Below are positions 33,405 through 46,000 of a stretch of DNA of 64,000 nucleotides, piece by piece. Made by a program: the position numbers and the translations under genes. Source of the DNA: Herpomyces periplanetae (lineage: Eukaryota; Ascomycota; Laboulbeniomycetes; Herpomycetales; Herpomycetaceae); the NCBI GenBank assembly GCA_009733715.1, contig WMKJ01000037.1, forward strand, positions 1-64,000, written 5' to 3'. Position 1 is the first letter of the stretch, and the number at the start of each line of letters is the position of its first letter. Under the pieces are notes generated by a model. The model saw only the letters and a program-made list of their open reading frames with translations. It was not told where the DNA came from and ran no database searches.

Positions 33405-35099
33405 GATAAATTAAGTGAAACCCTTTAATCACTATATATTAAAAGTTATAAAATATTCTTAAATTCTTCTTTAACTCATTTCATCCTCACAAATCAAAGT
33501 CCTCAAAATTCAAGCTATCACGTGCAATACACCTTAGTCATGGACGTGGTCACATGCCACTCTCACGTGAAAAGGGTTAGGGCTAGGGCATGAGGTTGTA
33601 CGGGGAGACGGGAGAATAGGTAGAGGTTCAGGAGGAATTTAGTAGTATGGGAGAATTGGGAGTGGTGTAGGGTAGCGAATATTGATGTAGAGTTTGAGTA
33701 TATGAAGATGTAGAAATATGGCAAGAAGAAATGTAGGGTATGAATGAATAAATTGTAAAGGAAATAGTGGTGAATGGTGAAGTTGTATATTTAACAAATT
33801 TGAGGTAATACCCATAAAATTACATTTGTCTGACCTAATCTTGTCCGAATAATTGTGCATAAAACTCTTTACACATTTCAACACCATCTTAGCCCAGTAA
33901 CACACCAGCGCCAGCATCAAAAGCAGAAGCAGAAGCAAACCCGCAACAACCATTATTCCCCTAATCACGTGCCATGCCAAAGAAGTACGGTCACGTGCAC
34001 AACGCTAAAATTTTGTCATTTTGACGGATTTTGGTGTTTATTTAAAAAGTTCACGACATAGAACGCTTTTAAGTTGAATCATTTTTATCGGGATATCAAA
34101 CAAGATTAAATTTTTTGGATTAATTCAATTTAATATCTCTTAATTCACCACTGGATACGTTAATCTTCTTGAGATTCCCGATTGTTTACAAGGTATTCCG
34201 TGTAAGTTGTTCCGATTGCTTTTATCTTCATTTCCTTTTACTCTCAATTCTGCTATTTTCAAGCATCCAATTGCCCACATTTTTATACTCTACAATACTC
34301 AAGAATAATTCGATTCATATTGAAGGATTTATGGTGCCGCCAATTTCAAAACACTAATTTGATATCGTAAATACGCCTTCAAACTTACATTGTATTCGTG
34401 TACTCACGTATACGACATTTGCGCGTCATACCTTGCTCTACCATTTATTTTTCCTATTTATCTTAATCCTTCATATCAAATTCATTCAATACTAAACCCT
34501 TCTGTCTGACTACATTTTCATGCGCGTTTAGTCCTGATGAAATTTTCCGTTACATTCGGCATCTAAGTTATGATTCTCGAGACTACCATAGTCACCTCAC
34601 ACTCTTCAAATCCGCAAATCTCAGCCTGACACTGTTCATTTGTCTTTTCCTCGAATCAGATTGAATCTGAAATTACCCTTCTCAAGATTAATTGTACACG
34701 ATTTCACCATTTATTCTTCCTCAAGATTTCATCCCCTCGTTTTCCAGGCTCGTGAATTACATTCATTCAACTTTACCTCTTTTCCCTATCCCCCGTTACT
34801 TGATTGAAGACCGTACTAATAATCCCCGGCGTTCTCTTTCACGTTCCCATACCATCCATTAACATACGCATCCATATATATACACATATATATATATATA
34901 TATTTAACCGTATATATATATATACATACATATTATTTTACTTATATTCTTGGACACTTGAATATCCATCATTTCGGATGCCTCCTAGTTCCCTGCGATT
35001 CTTTCACATCTTTCCCTTCAACATTTATTCTTACACCCTCCCTCAACTCACTATATCATTGAAGAACGCACTGCTGAAAACTCCTCCCATTACAATATC
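33405..35099. other. divergent intergenic region between SEN15 and CDC27
   Basis: No supported gene. CACGTG cores lie at 33519, 33564, 33966 and 33992. A minus-strand frame 33639-33980 starts MAWHVIRGIMVV with a Leu run, but the run comes from a GAAGCA repeat and the frame overlaps E-boxes, so it is not annotated. A long TA-rich tract sits at about 34875-34930 near the CDC27 start. Confidence 0.5.
33563..33589 (-). promoter_or_regulatory. SEN15: E-box plus telo-box pair in the SEN15 promoter
   Basis: TCACGTGA (33563-33570) is separated by three bases from GGGTTAGGGCTAGGGC (33574-33589). On the gene's coding strand the box reads CCCTA/CCCTAA, the same orientation as in the Stm1-like and ArgRS promoters. 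Confidence 0.55.
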
Positions 35100-37680
35100 A
35101 TGAGCCAATTAACGCAGACTACCTCTGCACAACTACGACAAATAATTTTTTATCATCTTGACAACGGATTCTTAACGAACGCTCTCTTTCTCTCGGAACG
35201 TTTATACGGCTTGGATGATAAGAATGATGATATGATACATTTACTAGCTTTATGCCATGAACGCTTAGGACAGTATCGAATTGCCTACGACTATAGTCGT
35301 GATAAAGGCCTCTTAGGACAGCATTTAGGATGCTCGTTTATCTTTGCCAAAGTTTGCCTGCAATTATCAAAATTTTCCGATGGCATTCAAGCGTTGGAAA
35401 AAGCGAGACCTCTCTGGCGTGACAAGATCTTTCTCAATAAGCATTCTGACTTAACTCGATGTCATATACCCGATGCAGCTGCGGTGTGCTGTTTACTAGG
35501 AAAGCTTCACAGGTCAAATGACGATATTAAGAAGGCGATTTTCTACTATGTAGAAGCGTTAAAAGTTAATCCGTTCATGTGGGATGCATTTACAGAACTT
35601 TGTGATCTCGGTAGGTTTGTTCTTACGATTTTTGATTGATACCAAAATACCCTAACACTAAATTTTATTGCTCAATTCAGGAGCACATGTTCGCGTATCA
35701 CAGATATTCCGAGCATCTCCTGAGGCCAAAAAAGCCGTACTGTCTTTGGGATTATCCACTCTCCTAGTGGAGACAATTTTTCCCACAACATCAGAAGTTA
35801 TGAATACATCATTCTCATATCAATCTTCTCCAATGTCGGATCCATTCAATCCTGCCTTTGTGAAATCACTTAATGAAACTGGAAGTTTCCGGCCCGAATC
35901 AACATCTCGTACGCTTGCTAATGGTTCACCTCGGCCATTTAACTCTACAGCGGGTGGGCTGGGTAGTATGGCTAATTCTGGAAGATGTTTGACTCGTGAC
36001 ACCATTGATGATGATGATGTTATAATGGGGGAATCCGATACTAATTCAGTTGAGCCGGAATCTCATCAAGTGATTCGCAACAAGTCTGTGGCATCCGTGG
36101 CTAGTACAACTGGTGAACAATTTTCCGATGGACCGAAAGCGAAGTTATTTATGGCCAAACAAAAACTTCGAGGAATTGAAGCGTGTGACAGTGTAGATGC
36201 TGGTCGGATAAATTTATCCGCTGCACTCAAACGAACAGTTTCCGGACATCCTACTCAAGCACCGTTGGGTACTGGTGCGGGAGAAAGTGGAGAGCATCCT
36301 CAACGACGAAGCGCTAGATTGTTCAATCAAATTAAAGCATCAACCAGTAAGCCATTAGCAGGGGGTATTGGAATAAGTGGTGGAACTACAACGACAGCAT
36401 CTGTGTCTTTATCCAAGGAAGGGATTGAATGTAAGAAAAAGCGGGATTTACGTATGGGTAAAGTGTTGAGTAAATCAAGACCGCCGAGTTCAGTAGGACG
36501 AGTTGTTAGTGGTAATCGAAAACCGGCAATTGAAACATCTCAGATCGCCCTTCAAAAGAATTGCACAAAACTTAACAATTCGGGGAATGGATCAGGAGGC
36601 TTAGCAACGAAAAAGGCAGCGCATAATACGGTTGATGTACCATCTCGAGATCAAAAGGCAACACAATACATACTTGATTTACTCTTCCGAATTGGTACGG
36701 CTTATTATTGCTTGAGCATGTATCAGTGTAAAGACGCTTTGAAACTGTTTGAAAGTAGTTTGAATGATGAGCAAAGGGAGACACCCTGGATCCTTGCTCA
36801 AATTGGAAAAGCGTACTATGAACAGACAAGCTACAGTAAGTCGGAGGACGTCTTTCGACGTTTACGAAAAGTTGAACCCTCACGAATGCAAGATATGGAG
36901 GTTTTTTCTACGGTTCTTTGGCATCACAAAAATGGAATAGAACTTGCATATCTCTCGCATAGATTGATTGAAATTGATCGTCTTTCACCTCAAGCATGGT
37001 GCTCATTAGGGAATTCATTTTCCTTACAACGTGAACATGATCAAGCTATTAAATGCTTTAGGAGAGCTACTCAACTTGATTCTAAGTTTTCCTATGCCTT
37101 TACCCTTCAAGGTCATGAACATATTGAAAATGAAGAGTTTGAAAAAGCCTTACAGTCGTATAGAATGGCCATAAGTGTAGATGAACGTCACTATCACGGA
37201 TGGTATGGTTTGGGGCGAGTTTATGAAAGGTTGGGAAAATTCGAAATGGCAGAAAAGCATTATAGAGCTGCTAATCGTATTAATCCTACGAATGCTGTGT
37301 TAATTGTGAGAATCGGCATTGTCTTACAAAAAATGCGCAAAATGCAATCCGCCCTTGACATGTATACCCGGGCCTGTGATTTAGAGCCACGTCCCATGTT
37401 ATGCCAATTTGCAAGACTTCATAAAGCTAGAGCCTTGCTAAGTTTGAATCGACCGTACGAGGCGTTAACTGAATTGGAAGTTTTGAAGGATTTGGCTCCC
37501 GATGTTGCCAACGTGCACTTTTTTCTTGCTCGCGCATACAAAATGATTCATGATCGTACATTAGCCGTGAAACATTATACTATTGCATTAAATCTTGATC
37601 CTAAAGCTGCAAATTTGATTAAAGAGCAAATGGAAATGGTGGATGATGCCGATGATGGCTTCGAAGAAGTCGACTCGTGA
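35100..37680 (+). CDS. CDC27: anaphase-promoting complex subunit 3 (APC3/Cdc27)
   Basis: TPR scaffold of the anaphase-promoting complex, the ubiquitin ligase that drives exit from mitosis. Exons 35100-35610 and 35681-37680 (phase 1, G|GA) give 836 residues. The N-terminal TPR block (residues 1-170) includes FLTNALFLSERLYGLD and HLLALCHERLGQYRIAYDYS, the homodimer region. A Ser/Thr-rich disordered linker of about 330 residues follows. C-terminal TPRs (about 500-810) are clear: WCSLGNSFSLQREHDQAIKC, YAFTLQGHEHIENEEFEKAL, WYGLGRVYERLGKFEMAEKH and HFFLARAYKMIHDRTLAVKH. The IR-tail-binding TPR superhelix is intact. It ends with an acidic tail DDADDGFEEVDS. Confidence 0.95.
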
Positions 37681-39146
37681 TGTACCCCCCATAATTCGGG
37701 TTGTTTTAGGCTCTCCCCCCCGCCGTTGCCGCCGCCTCTCTAAAGCACTTCCGCGCAAAACTTTTTTGTTTTGGCCCTTGATTCATTTGTTGGCATTGTC
37801 ATTGATGTGGTGGGTTTGTGTTTCGTCTTGTTGTGCCCTCGTCACCATCATCTTCTGGTCTACCTTTCGCATCTCTTTTTTTACTTTCCCTGACCAATGG
37901 CGCTGAGTATTCTCATCACTTGTTATCGATTTTGGCTTCTGCGGGAATCCCGTTTTCCCTTCGATATTCCACATCTGCCATCTTCTTGTTGAATGGATTC
38001 ATTCTTCGCTTAACTACTATTGCACGCATGGGTTTGTGTATATATTGACCGTGGGTTATCGTGTCCTTTTAATGAATTTCGGGTTTTTCTTCGACCAACT
38101 TTACCTTTATTTAACTTTCCCATATTTTTCATCAACTATTCTCTTTGTTAATTTGTGTTTCACATTTTCGACTAACTCTTTATTTCAATAGCTAGTACGG
38201 TTCATCATTAATACTCGGCCGAAACATCTATACGTCCATCCATTTTCTTGCTTTACTTTAGCCCCTAAAGTATTTTTCCTTTTCAACTAACTTCCATTGA
38301 ATATCCCCTTCTTTTAATCAATTCTTCCCTCAATCACCTTGTTTTCTTTTCCATTCTTCCATTAATCTTCTTCATCCGTCCTATCTGCAATTCCCCATTC
38401 CCGAGTTTTATCATTTCTCCCCTCCCTACCTTATCCCCACCTTTGAAATTTTCAATCCAACTATATTATTTCCTTTTTTACATCCTTTTATTTCGGACCC
38501 ATTTTATACGTCTTTTAAATCCCCTCTACCAAACATCCTTCATCCTTTTGCATCGAGATTATCTTGGTCTACACATCTCTATCTCAATGCGGGGCAATCA
38601 AGTTCTCTTAACTATTAACTCAAGGATACCTTTTCTTAACTAACTTTTACAATGCTAGTCTAATTTATTCCAAGATTTGGATTTTCCTACGGTGGCTTTT
38701 TCGTATATCATTCTACCTGCTAAAGCTACTGTATTTCCCTCTTTATGATCTATCTTTTCTCACCTTAATCTGTTGAACTTCTTTTTCCGGTTCTGATCTT
38801 CTGGGACTTTGTATGCTCTACCATTTGCATCATCTTTCCATACTGTCTAAAGTGAAGTTTAACATTACTGAAATTTTCAAAACTTCTCTAGCCTTACCTC
38901 AAACGACTAACTTTAACATTCATTAGCAGAAAAGTTAGTTTTTCGTCGCGCTTGATACCCTTTTAATTTACTTTTCCTTATGCATAACCATTAATTCGTC
39001 AGGTTGATTCTTACATTCCGTTATTATTGATTTGTACAGCCGGGTTTATTATCCTTTGGTTAGTTTATCCAAAATATCACCCATTTCTCTCCTCAAATAT
39101 TATCCTGTATAAACCCATTGCAGCGCATTTTCTACCTCCATCTTCC
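37681..39146 (+). other. intergenic region
   Basis: No gene supported. The first 250 bp are GC-richer and open in several frames (37643-38048) but without domain features. The remainder is strongly pyrimidine-rich on the plus strand, suggesting a long promoter and leader for the following gene. Confidence 0.45.
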
Positions 39147-39884
39147 ATGAGTCCGTCTGCCTTAGAAAATTTCCCCGGTCAAGAAAACAATCCTTCCTCA
39201 TCCCCTTCTCCTCCATCTGATGGGTTTTGGAAACGAACTACTTTTTCACGAAAACTACACCACAATTTGAGAGTCTCTGTTGGCGCTTCAGAATTTATTA
39301 CCCCGTCTGCCGTTGACGATACGAACTTTGATACATGCCTGACCTATTCTCCTATCGCCGAGTCCGTTATCGATAAATCAGTGAAAACTATTAAGCCAAA
39401 GACCAGAAAACGGAAGATAATTCGCTCCATTTCCCGTCAGGCAAAAAGGACTCGTTATCGCAAATCATCTCTTCCAAGTTGTGACACAACACCATCACCT
39501 TGCTTCCCACCTCAAACTTCCAACTCCCTTAGTACATCTGATACTGGTTCTTCCGTTAGTTTACCAGATTACCGTTTGTACAGTTATTCCTCTACATCTT
39601 CTTGCTTAACATCGGATGCCTATTCTATTCAATCCCCTCAGGTTGGCGATCCTACTAAATCTCGTTGTACGTGGACTTTATCTCCCTATCCGGAACCCAT
39701 ATTTGGTGATATTGTAAATGATCATTTTCACGATTGGATCATTCAAAACATGCACTTAGGTTGGAGTTGGACCCCATCTCTCATTGACTTAGTTGCTGTA
39801 TTTGGTTATCCGTTACCCGAGGATATTCCTTTTCCCATTAAAACTCTACTTGAAATATTTCCTGATCACGTAGAGAGTTCTTGA
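39147..39884 (+). CDS. Ser-rich basic protein, function unknown
   Basis: 245 residues from the first ATG (MSPSALENFPGQENN); the frame is open for 40 codons upstream, so an earlier exon is possible. A basic, nuclear-localisation-like patch KTRKRKIIRSISRQAKRTRY lies near residues 92-111. The C-terminus is distinct and structured: HDWIIQNMHLGWSWTPSLID, then VFGYPLPEDIPFP. I do not recognise the family. Downstream sequence up to 40310 also reads like protein in other frames, so the 3' end may be longer through splicing (see findings). Confidence 0.55.
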   Translation: MSPSALENFPGQENNPSSSPSPPSDGFWKRTTFSRKLHHNLRVSVGASEFITPSAVDDTNFDTCLTYSPIAESVIDKSVKTIKPKTRKRKIIRSISRQAKRTRYRKSSLPSCDTTPSPCFPPQTSNSLSTSDTGSSVSLPDYRLYSYSSTSSCLTSDAYSIQSPQVGDPTKSRCTWTLSPYPEPIFGDIVNDHFHDWIIQNMHLGWSWTPSLIDLVAVFGYPLPEDIPFPIKTLLEIFPDHVESS

Positions 39885-40875
39885 GTATTCTATATTTCCA
39901 ATATCCTACCATTTACAAGCTTTTACTGGACTTAATCTACGTCTATGCTTGCCCGAGACACTATGTATTACATATTAACTGCTACGTGGATAAGTCGGTG
40001 TTTCGCCAAATCATTTCGAAGACCGCTAAATTTCTCGTGCAGCTAAATTTGATAGTGATACTAATTCTGAAGTTGATGATATCCATCCATCCTCTGAACC
40101 TTGTCTCACTTTGGTCGTTTCAAGTCGCCCGAATTTCTCCCCGATCCCGGCCCGGCTCCCTGTCTTGACTCGGTTTCACCTTCTCTTAATCCTCCCCGCC
40201 GTGTTTCCCGCTTTTCTTCCCGAATCAAAGATTTTGCCTCTCCGGCTTACCGAATCTTTTCCGGCCTATTTTGTGGATGTTGTCGTGGAAACCCTTTTTC
40301 TCCTTTTTAGGCCTTGTGTAACCCCAAAATCATTCCATGACGTCATTTTGTGTGTAAACAAACTTCTTGGTTGTACGAAGATTTGACGTTTTAAGGATTT
40401 TATCACCAAAGTTTCTTTTGATCAATCCATTAATTACTACAAACTGGTGTCTACGAGCCTTGATTCCCATTTACCTTACTCTTTACCACTTTTTTTCCTC
40501 TAATATATTTATCGTGAGCTTTATCGGCCGAGTTTCTCTTCAAAACAAGCTTGCTTAACATCATTTTTACCGGTTTATTTCATACGCTAATCGGAATATC
40601 ACTCTACTTTTACGAGCTTAACTGTATTAAACTTACACGTACGTTTTATCCTGAATCGCTTTCTCCGTGTTCCCCTACATTTTTTCACAGGCACTTAATT
40701 TGCCCTGCGAAACTCAATACTTTGCTCCTCCAGGCCGCATTATTCACTGATTATCATCGTCAAATGTTTTTACCATCGTTTTCCGCATTTTAATTGATCT
40801 TCAAGCTAGTACGCTTCACCAACTATTATTTCCTAAACCATATACAGCGCATAACTTCAAAATCAGGATCCGTCA
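39885..40875 (+). other. intergenic region with protein-like stretch and CRE site
   Basis: From about 40045 to 40310 two overlapping plus-strand frames have coding character (AKFDSDTNSEVDDIHPSSEP, and SHFGRFKSPEFLPDPGPAP ending at a stop at 40310), but they are not in one frame. The rest is the promoter of the next gene. Confidence 0.4.
40338..40345. promoter_or_regulatory. TGACGTCA full CRE palindrome
   Basis: Perfect ATF/CREB site about 530 bp upstream of the next start codon. It is a typical target of fungal ATF/CREB-type bZIP proteins. Confidence 0.45.
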
Positions 40876-42834
40876 ATGAATACTTTATACACTACCCCTG
40901 TCCCATCGCAAAACGTACCCCAACCTTTCCGTGACGATGATGAGATAACCTCAAAAGTTAATTTGAAAAACCTTCAACATTCTCACCATGGAGATCCGTT
41001 TAACGATAAAAATACGCAAATCCAACACCACACTATGCTGGACGCTCATTCTCAGCTTGCCGCAAGTCGTGAACTGTCTGCCACTTCGGGTCGAACAAAC
41101 TGGGTAAATTTTGGCAGTGGAGCACGTCCTGCGACAAGCTTCACTAATCAGGCTTTTCTCGGTCTATTTGCTCTTATCGGTGCTAGTATGGCCCTAGTAA
41201 CTATTTGGTTCTTTTTCTTAGCTTCCAACGGTGGGTTCAAATGGCGCTCCCAAGACTGGGATGATTATAAGTCTACAGTATTACGTCGCAAAGGTCCTGA
41301 TGGTCGAACCTTAACAAATGCCACCAAATCAACCAAATTGGGTGGTGGTACTAGTGTATTGGGCAGCTTCATATCGACTTTTACTCGTTCTACTAAATCG
41401 TCAAAATTTTCTGCTACCACGGATTCTTCTAGTTCAGCTCACCCAAAAACGTATACACATCCTTATAATGATGAAGCTACAAGTGTTCTCGCTTCTATCG
41501 CTGAAAAAGATCATGATTTAGCCGAACAAGGACTGGCTTCATCCCATGGTAAATCTCGTCATCATCGTCGTGATTCTACCCTTCGTGAATATCGTCATGA
41601 AACGTCTGCTGGCATTGGTGGTCTAAATCAACCAGCTAGTGCTAGCAGATTTAGTTACCCTGAAAGACCCAGTAAAACTCGGCGTACTCATCGTTATGAA
41701 CCATTGGCCAATTCTTCACCCGCCGCATCTCCTGAAAAATCCAAAGAGACTCATGTTACCGATCTACCGCCCCATCGAATTCGTAAAGAACCAATGCACA
41801 GATGGTCTACGGCCGCTGATGTGAGAGGTAATTCTAGCAACTCTGATTCACGCCAGCAAAAATTGTCCAAATCTGCCCCAACTATCCCTTCTTCACCTCA
41901 ATCAAGCTACCGAGAGCCCAATCGAAAATCGAACAAAGACCCGAGTAAACGTACTAGTAAACAACTTAATATGAATCATTTACCCGATTCTGAATCATAT
42001 CCAAATATTCGTCGATACCCAGAAAGAGATCACCGAAGTGCAATGGTTGAGGAGAAAGTACCTAATGATTCTGCACGATCTGACCACCGTCCGGCCTCTC
42101 GTCGCCCTGAGAAGCCCCAATGTTCCACAAAATTCAGTGAAAATACCAAATCCTACGTTGATGAATATAATCGACAACGATCACGACCAAACGTTACAAT
42201 TAATCATGATTCACCACCGCGTGAAACCTATCGTGATGACAGTGACACGGGTACAAAATCCTACCCTTGTTATATTCCAGGGCTAAGCAGCTCCGGCGGA
42301 ATTCAACAGACCCAAGAATCAACTGGACGTCGATCGATGGCACGAAAACCTTCAGATAATGCAACAAAGGCCCCTTCAAGTTATGCCAACGCATCATCTA
42401 GACCCCAGCGACAACATATACGTCAAGTCAGCCATTATACAGATGATGAAATTGATAGTCGGGTTACACGCAGTCATGTTCACACTGACGACAGTGACGA
42501 TGATAGTGATGGTAGCAATGCCATGGATAATCGATCGTATGGGGCTCATGGTAAACCTCCATCAGCATTTACAAGATCTACGGCCGGGAAAACGTATGTT
42601 TCAACACGCTTTGCCGACGACATTTATCCAAACGATAGCGTAAGTCAAGTAGCCGGAAACGCTAACGCTCGACTACGCTCTACAAACAATGCATCTATGC
42701 GCACCCGCCCCAAAAATCATCGTTTACACCCATTATCCGGCGCATCATTGTTCGCGGGTAAAGCATTACACGCACGAACTACAACTCAACACGCCACGTC
42801 TAGTCCAGCGCGCAAGATGCCATCTATTCGTTAG
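40876..42834 (+). CDS. conserved fungal single-pass membrane protein
   Basis: 652 residues, single exon. One hydrophobic segment at about 92-116 (FLGLFALIGASMALVTIWFF) is followed directly by the block WRSQDWDDYKSTVLRRKGPD and GRTLTNATKSTKLGGG, which I recall as a conserved juxtamembrane motif of uncharacterised ascomycete proteins. The remaining 480 residues are hydrophilic, Ser/Arg/His-rich and probably disordered. With no signal peptide and the single anchor, a cytoplasmic tail on one side is likely, but topology is not provable from sequence. Function unknown. Confidence 0.75.
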   Translation: MNTLYTTPVPSQNVPQPFRDDDEITSKVNLKNLQHSHHGDPFNDKNTQIQHHTMLDAHSQLAASRELSATSGRTNWVNFGSGARPATSFTNQAFLGLFALIGASMALVTIWFFFLASNGGFKWRSQDWDDYKSTVLRRKGPDGRTLTNATKSTKLGGGTSVLGSFISTFTRSTKSSKFSATTDSSSSAHPKTYTHPYNDEATSVLASIAEKDHDLAEQGLASSHGKSRHHRRDSTLREYRHETSAGIGGLNQPASASRFSYPERPSKTRRTHRYEPLANSSPAASPEKSKETHVTDLPPHRIRKEPMHRWSTAADVRGNSSNSDSRQQKLSKSAPTIPSSPQSSYREPNRKSNKDPSKRTSKQLNMNHLPDSESYPNIRRYPERDHRSAMVEEKVPNDSARSDHRPASRRPEKPQCSTKFSENTKSYVDEYNRQRSRPNVTINHDSPPRETYRDDSDTGTKSYPCYIPGLSSSGGIQQTQESTGRRSMARKPSDNATKAPSSYANASSRPQRQHIRQVSHYTDDEIDSRVTRSHVHTDDSDDDSDGSNAMDNRSYGAHGKPPSAFTRSTAGKTYVSTRFADDIYPNDSVSQVAGNANARLRSTNNASMRTRPKNHRLHPLSGASLFAGKALHARTTTQHATSSPARKMPSIR

Positions 42835-43042
42835 TTTTATCGTGGGTCACGAATGTCTAGTGGACGTTATGGGAGTTATTGATGAGAATATGAGGAAAGT
42901 TGCTCGAGTTTACCTCGTATTGTGTATGTACACGCTTATTTCGTACGGAAAAATCTGGATAGGCGTTAGTTGGACTATTAACGTTAACACGCGCTTATAC
43001 AACTAGCTGGCTTAACTTTACATTGCTTGGATATACAACATT

Positions 43043-46000
43043 TCAATCTCCATCGGCATGAAAAGTATCATGATTCAAGCACCTCTTACAGGCAATGGTC
43101 AGATTAGCCATAGCGCATGAATCCGGATGATGAGTTGTACTGAATAGCGGCTGCATGTAAATTCGTTGATCACCCAAGTCTAGATCGAATCCTCGGGCTA
43201 CGTCAACCGTCATTTTAACGCGCGCGGGACTAAGTACACGGTGCGATGTGCACGATGTAGAGGTTGTCGCAGTCGTAGTCGTGGGGGCTTCCGCAGTTGA
43301 CGGAGCCGGCAAAGCTCGCATTTTAGCGTTAACTAAACGTACCGTTTGAGCTTCATCTTTTTCGCTGTCGCTGCCACTGTTGCTGTTTTTATCACTATTT
43401 GATCTATGCGTATCCCCATGATCAGCTTCACACGATTCGTAGCCTAAACCATCCGAGTCGTTGCATGATTCAGGTTTATTGTCAGAGCTAGAATTGGTTG
43501 ACCTAGCGTACTCGCGTATACTACGATTGTCAGGATATTGATGCATTGGTAATGATAATGATGATATGGAACGTGAGCGCGAGCGCAAACGTAGGTGATT
43601 GGCATGTATACTGTGTGTTGATACATTGTTATCATTGACGTTGTGGCCATCGTCATCGTATGTGCAAATATGGTTCGAAGCGTTGTTGTGCCAATTGTTA
43701 CGATGACGCCGACTCGAAGTTTGGCGAGAATCTGTACTGCGTGAAACTGATCGGTTAGGACGGTACACACTTGATGAATCTAGCGATGATGCAACGTTGG
43801 ACAATTTGCGACGTGATCGTGAACGTGACCGGGAGCACGAGCATGGGCGTGAGCCCAATTGGGATCTTGAATGAGATGGTGATATTGTATGATACTGTGC
43901 TGATACAAGCTTTGTAGTTTCACCATGTGAGTGTTGACTACTGTGCGCCGTTGATACAGATAGTGTAGGTCGAGACATGTTTGAACCTCCATGCGACTCA
44001 TGCTTTGTTAATTGCCGTGGGTGTGTTCGTTCGGTATTATCACGAATGCGGCGACGGCCACGACGGCGATCTCGTTCCATCGTATGATGAGCGCATGAAC
44101 ACTGTTGCATGTAAGCGTGATTTTGCACTTTGCGCTGGTACTCTTCAGCATCACGACGTCGGGCGTCCCACTGATCAAGATCTCCCATATCAGAGGAATT
44201 ACGATGGTGTTGATTGCATTCATGACGATGACATGTGTAACTTTTTCGTGAACATGTTGGATCATAGTGTCTCATGCCAGGTGTGGTTACATCGGACGAC
44301 GCAGACGAGAAAGATTGTGATGCCGAATATCGTGATAATGCACTACATGAACTAGGAAAGCCGCACGATGATATGCTTGAGCAAATTGATCCCAGTGCTC
44401 TACCTGATGGTAGGGATTCAGTATAGGAGGGAGCTTGTGGATTAACACTGGAACTGCGGATTGATCGAGTACGCACAGAATCGCGCGACGTTGCTCGAGT
44501 ATGGTGTGAAAACTGATCGTCAAGCAGACCCTGCGAGGAAGTACGTCGATGGTGTCGATACTGGCCTGACTTGCGACGTTTCGATACTTTTAAATGCCGA
44601 GATGGCTCGGGCTGGTCGCAAGTATTTATACTAGATGGATATATGGGTATTCCGGTGGTTGTAGTCTGATTTGATCTGGTCGAGTTGCAGTGTAGCCTTG
44701 AATCATTAGTATGGTGTAAACTTGATGAACAGTTATGCTTGCAAGCATGAGATGAGTGAGCATCAGCCGTATCAAGTGTAGGGGTATAGCAAAGAGCTTT
44801 GACGGGGAGATAGCATGGAGGGGATGATGCATAGGGGAAGGGGATTTCGCTATTCAGATTGAGGCCGAGCGATGAAGTTAGGGACGAAGATTGATGTGAA
44901 TGACTATGCTTTCGATCGTTCTGGTGGATGTGATGCCGATTTGTAGAAAGTTCGGTGGGAAAGACTAGAGAATCTGAGTTGTAGGAGGGTGTACGGTGAG
45001 CAAAAGGTGTAGATGGTTTTACTCCACAATGTTGTGCATGAGTTGATTGTGAATCAGATATATTGACGGTAGGGTTAGGAGAATGTATTGTTCGAGGATG
45101 ATGAGTAGAGCGAGAGGGTAAATGATGATGGTGATGGTGATGAAGATGGCATGGCGTGTTAGTAGGGCAACAAGATGGTTGATGATAATTCATGCAAGAT
45201 GGATGTTTGAAATGACAAGCAGAATTATCCGTTGAGGTATAAGCTGTATCACGTATAATTAGGGGATGTGGGTGTTGATTTGCCGTAGATAACATTCTCA
45301 TGGGTCTCGGGCAGTCCTTTAACGAGGTAGAATTAGTTAATGGATCTGATAGGTGAGAAGTTAGCTTGTGATATTGCGCTTGATTAACATTGTAGTGAGC
45401 TGCCATGGGATGACATGAGTCTGACGTATGTGTACTGTTGTACGTGGGGACACGAGAGGCCGGGAGAGTAGTAGTGTGAGGTGTGACGGCGGGACACATG
45501 TGTAAAACGGGAGGACTATGTCGATACATATTACGCGAAGTTGTCAACTTACTGGTAGACGCGATACATGGAATAGTCTTTGCGGTATTGACATTAGTAG
45601 ATGAAGCAACTGGTTCACGTGAAAGGTGAAAAGACGGACAAGTGATAGGGTGGCGGACCACATCGACACACTTTCGCGGACTGTTGGTTAAGGTAGACTG
45701 AGAGAAAATTGTAGGCGTGGGTGGTTGTGAAATTGTAGCCGTAGCTGTAGCCGTAGCCGTAGCCGTAGATGTTGAAGTGTGAGAAGACACAGATTCATTT
45801 ATCGAAGTGTGCGGGTAAGCAAGTGGAAAGCTTCCTGGCATACTCGGACACGGTGATTCTGACGAGGTAGCAACGGACGTTAACGGGGAAGGCGAGTTAA
45901 CGGTACAATGTGAACGCGGGGAACGATGTCGACGCATAGCGGAAGGTTTAGGGAAACGACGATAGCCTGAGGGAGATTTTGGTTGTGGAGGCGGCGAAGA

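Noticed and set aside
33639-33980. Minus-strand 113-codon frame with a Leu-rich membrane-like segment
   Set aside because: The Leu run is produced by a GAAGCA microsatellite, the start overlaps E-box sequence, and the rest has no coding character.
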